From: an uncultured Clostridium sp.
GTDB taxonomy: Bacteria > Bacillota > Clostridia > TANB77 > CAG-508
Length of the DNA stretch: 7,810 nt
Assembly: GCA_946497585.1 (NCBI GenBank)
Contig: CAMMLF010000074.1
Coordinates: forward strand, 1 to 7,810
Reading direction: 5' to 3'
The position numbers and the translations under genes were made by a program. Within the stretch, counting starts at the first letter, position 1; each line of letters starts with the position of its first letter. This document shows positions 7,109 to 7,810 of the stretch, in pieces. Under the pieces are notes generated by a model, which worked only from the letters and a program-made list of their open reading frames with translations, made no database searches and was not told where the DNA came from.

Positions 7109-7432
7109 TTCTTGTTTATGTAGTGAATTGTTTTTTCCCATTTCTCCTTCAGGTGTCATTTTTCTAACGCCAATCATCACATTATTTTCTTTAGCAGAAG
7201 CAATTATTTGTTTAGCTTCAGCTTTTGATAATGGAGGAGAAACATAAAGTTCTTTTGTTACTCCATCTTTTCGTAATGCTTTCATAGATGAAGAAAAATG
7301 CTTCTGGTAATACTTATTTGCTCTGCTAACTATTTTAGCGAATAATTTTGATAATACTTTACTTACTCTTGTTGATGTTGTTACTGACTTTTCAGCAACG
7401 TGTTCCAAATCGTGTTTCGCATTACCATCCAT
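7106..7432 (-). CDS. DUF3801/PcfB-like protein, N-terminal fragment ahead of the TGA
   Basis: This is the 108-residue product made if translation stops at the TGA. Residues 1-55 form a basic helical region (an AKIVSRANKYY stretch around 32-42). Residues 57-92 look like one strand-helix-strand unit: ELYVS, a long helix through KAEAKQIIASAKENN, then VMIGVRK. This matches the start of the DUF3801 fold, which continues past the stop codon. The start is secure: ATG at 7432-7430 abuts the TAA of the preceding gene, and AAGGAGG lies 8 bases upstream. No signal peptide or membrane segment is present, so the protein should be cytoplasmic, consistent with action beside VirD4. Ending inside the domain, the fragment may not fold by itself. 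Confidence 0.7.
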   Translation of the reverse strand: MDGNAKHDLEHVAEKSVTTSTRVSKVLSKLFAKIVSRANKYYQKHFSSSMKALRKDGVTKELYVSPPLSKAEAKQIIASAKENNVMIGVRKMTPEGEMGKNNSLHKQE

Positions 7433-7810
7433 TTAAACAGCCTCCTTTTCTAATTGCAAATCTTGATTTTTCTCTTGCATTTTAAAATCTTTGTATCCCT
7501 CAACAATGTCAGACACATTATAATGATTAATATATTTATTGTTATTATCATGAAAACTCAATAACTCTTGTTTTGATAATTTAATTACAAATGATTTCTT
7601 ATCATTACTTTCTTTAGCTTTAACAAAATTTACATCAATATATCCCTCTTTATTATTTAAAATGCAAGGAACTCTAATAAAGTTGGAGATATAATTACAA
7701 TCATTTTTATCCACAGTAAATGTTATATCTGACTTTTGCTTTTGAGTAATTGGATAAAAAATTTTTAAATAGTTATCTATTTCTTTAAATGATAATTTCT
7801 TTTCAAATTC
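7433..7810 (-). CDS. Unrecognised operon gene, 3' end only (runs off the right edge)
   Basis: The reading frame is open from the window edge to TAA at 7433, giving the last 125 residues of a longer protein. A GTG at 7714 has been available as a start, but it has no Shine-Dalgarno sequence. The 32 codons upstream of it read as ordinary protein (EFEKKLSFKEIDNYLKIF), so the true start is outside the window. I do not recognise the family. The visible part is cytoplasmic in character, rich in Lys, Asn and Asp, with two likely strand stretches (GYIDVNFVKA and SFVIKLSKQELL), a helix after the second, and a Lys/Glu/Gln-rich C-terminal tail. The stop codon touches the ATG of the DUF3801-type gene, so the two are translationally coupled and probably functionally related. 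In related elements genes here belong to the DNA-processing or accessory part of the transfer region. Confidence 0.7.
   Translation of the reverse strand, partial: EFEKKLSFKEIDNYLKIFYPITQKQKSDITFTVDKNDCNYISNFIRVPCILNNKEGYIDVNFVKAKESNDKKSFVIKLSKQELLSFHDNNNKYINHYNVSDIVEGYKDFKMQEKNQDLQLEKEAV
7441..7447 (-). promoter_or_regulatory. Strong ribosome binding site of the DUF3801-type gene
   Basis: AAGGAGG lies 8 bases upstream of the ATG at 7432 and inside the last codons of the preceding gene. Its good state suggests the interrupted gene is still initiated efficiently. Confidence 0.75.

Larger units (their letters stand above)
6242..7432 (-). pseudogene. DUF3801/PcfB-like gene interrupted by an in-frame TGA (396 codons end to end)
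   Basis: The frame that starts at the ATG at 7432 is interrupted once, by TGA at codon 109 (7108-7106). It is then open for 287 codons to TAA at 6242. No frameshift is involved. The peptide after the TGA continues sensibly (LARNEIKYQKWKERAN) and is as charged and helical as the part before it. In PcfB/DUF3801 proteins a first strand-helix-strand unit is followed by a second, and here the second lies after the TGA, so the domain itself is broken. TGG is one substitution away. PcfB-type proteins are accessory factors thought to act with the VirD4 coupling protein, which is the next gene. Options are a nonsense mutation, a sequencing error, or readthrough/recoding. It may also be longer than typical family members because of a C-terminal extension. 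Confidence 0.6.

Noticed and set aside
1..7810. CRISPR array, tRNA/rRNA genes, insertion sequence, oriT or att site
   Set aside because: No regularly spaced repeats, cloverleaf-like sequences, transposase frames or terminal inverted repeats were seen. Practically the whole window is coding for the transfer operon.

Overview
This AT-rich window is one co-oriented stretch of genes, all transcribed right to left on the minus strand, with almost no intergenic DNA. The products, the strong AGGAGG-type ribosome binding sites and the base composition point to a low-GC Gram-positive host (Bacillota). The gene set and order are those of the conjugation module of an integrative conjugative element or conjugative plasmid of the MPF-FATA class. 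The layout most resembles Tn1549-like elements: DUF3801/PcfB, VirD4, small pilin-like membrane protein, VirB6/TrbL-like, PrgI, VirB4, then usually a cell-wall hydrolase. The species cannot be named from this window, and no integrase, relaxase, oriT or att site is visible.

In transcription order the window holds: (1) 7810-7433, the 3' end of an unrecognised gene that enters from the right edge; (2) 7432-6242, a DUF3801/PcfB-like accessory gene split by one in-frame TGA at 7108-7106; (3) 6252-4315, the VirD4-type coupling ATPase, with a TTG start; (4) a 91-bp spacer, the only real gap; (5) 4223-3897, a small secreted two-helix membrane protein resembling VirB2 pilins and Maff2; (6) 3874-3056, a VirB6/TrbL-like polytopic channel subunit; (7) 3050-2418, a PrgI-family protein with an unusually long charged tail; (8) 2473-41, the VirB4 ATPase; (9) 38-1, the first 12 codons of the next gene, which leaves by the left edge.

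Together the genes would build a mating channel. The coupling protein VirD4, probably helped by the DUF3801 protein, would bring the relaxase-DNA complex to the membrane. VirB4 would power assembly and transfer, with PrgI as its likely membrane anchor. The VirB6-like protein and the small pilin-like subunit would form the membrane channel and surface part. Start/stop overlaps and near-contacts imply translational coupling along one operon.

The system itself is a known type. The main anomaly is the TGA inside the DUF3801 gene. The frame stays open for 287 further codons, and the only nearby ATG for the second part lacks a ribosome binding site and lies inside an EF-hand/dockerin-like calcium-loop motif. 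About 27 tryptophans in the window are encoded by TGG, which argues against a TGA=Trp genetic code. A nonsense mutation, sequencing error or programmed readthrough are the remaining explanations.
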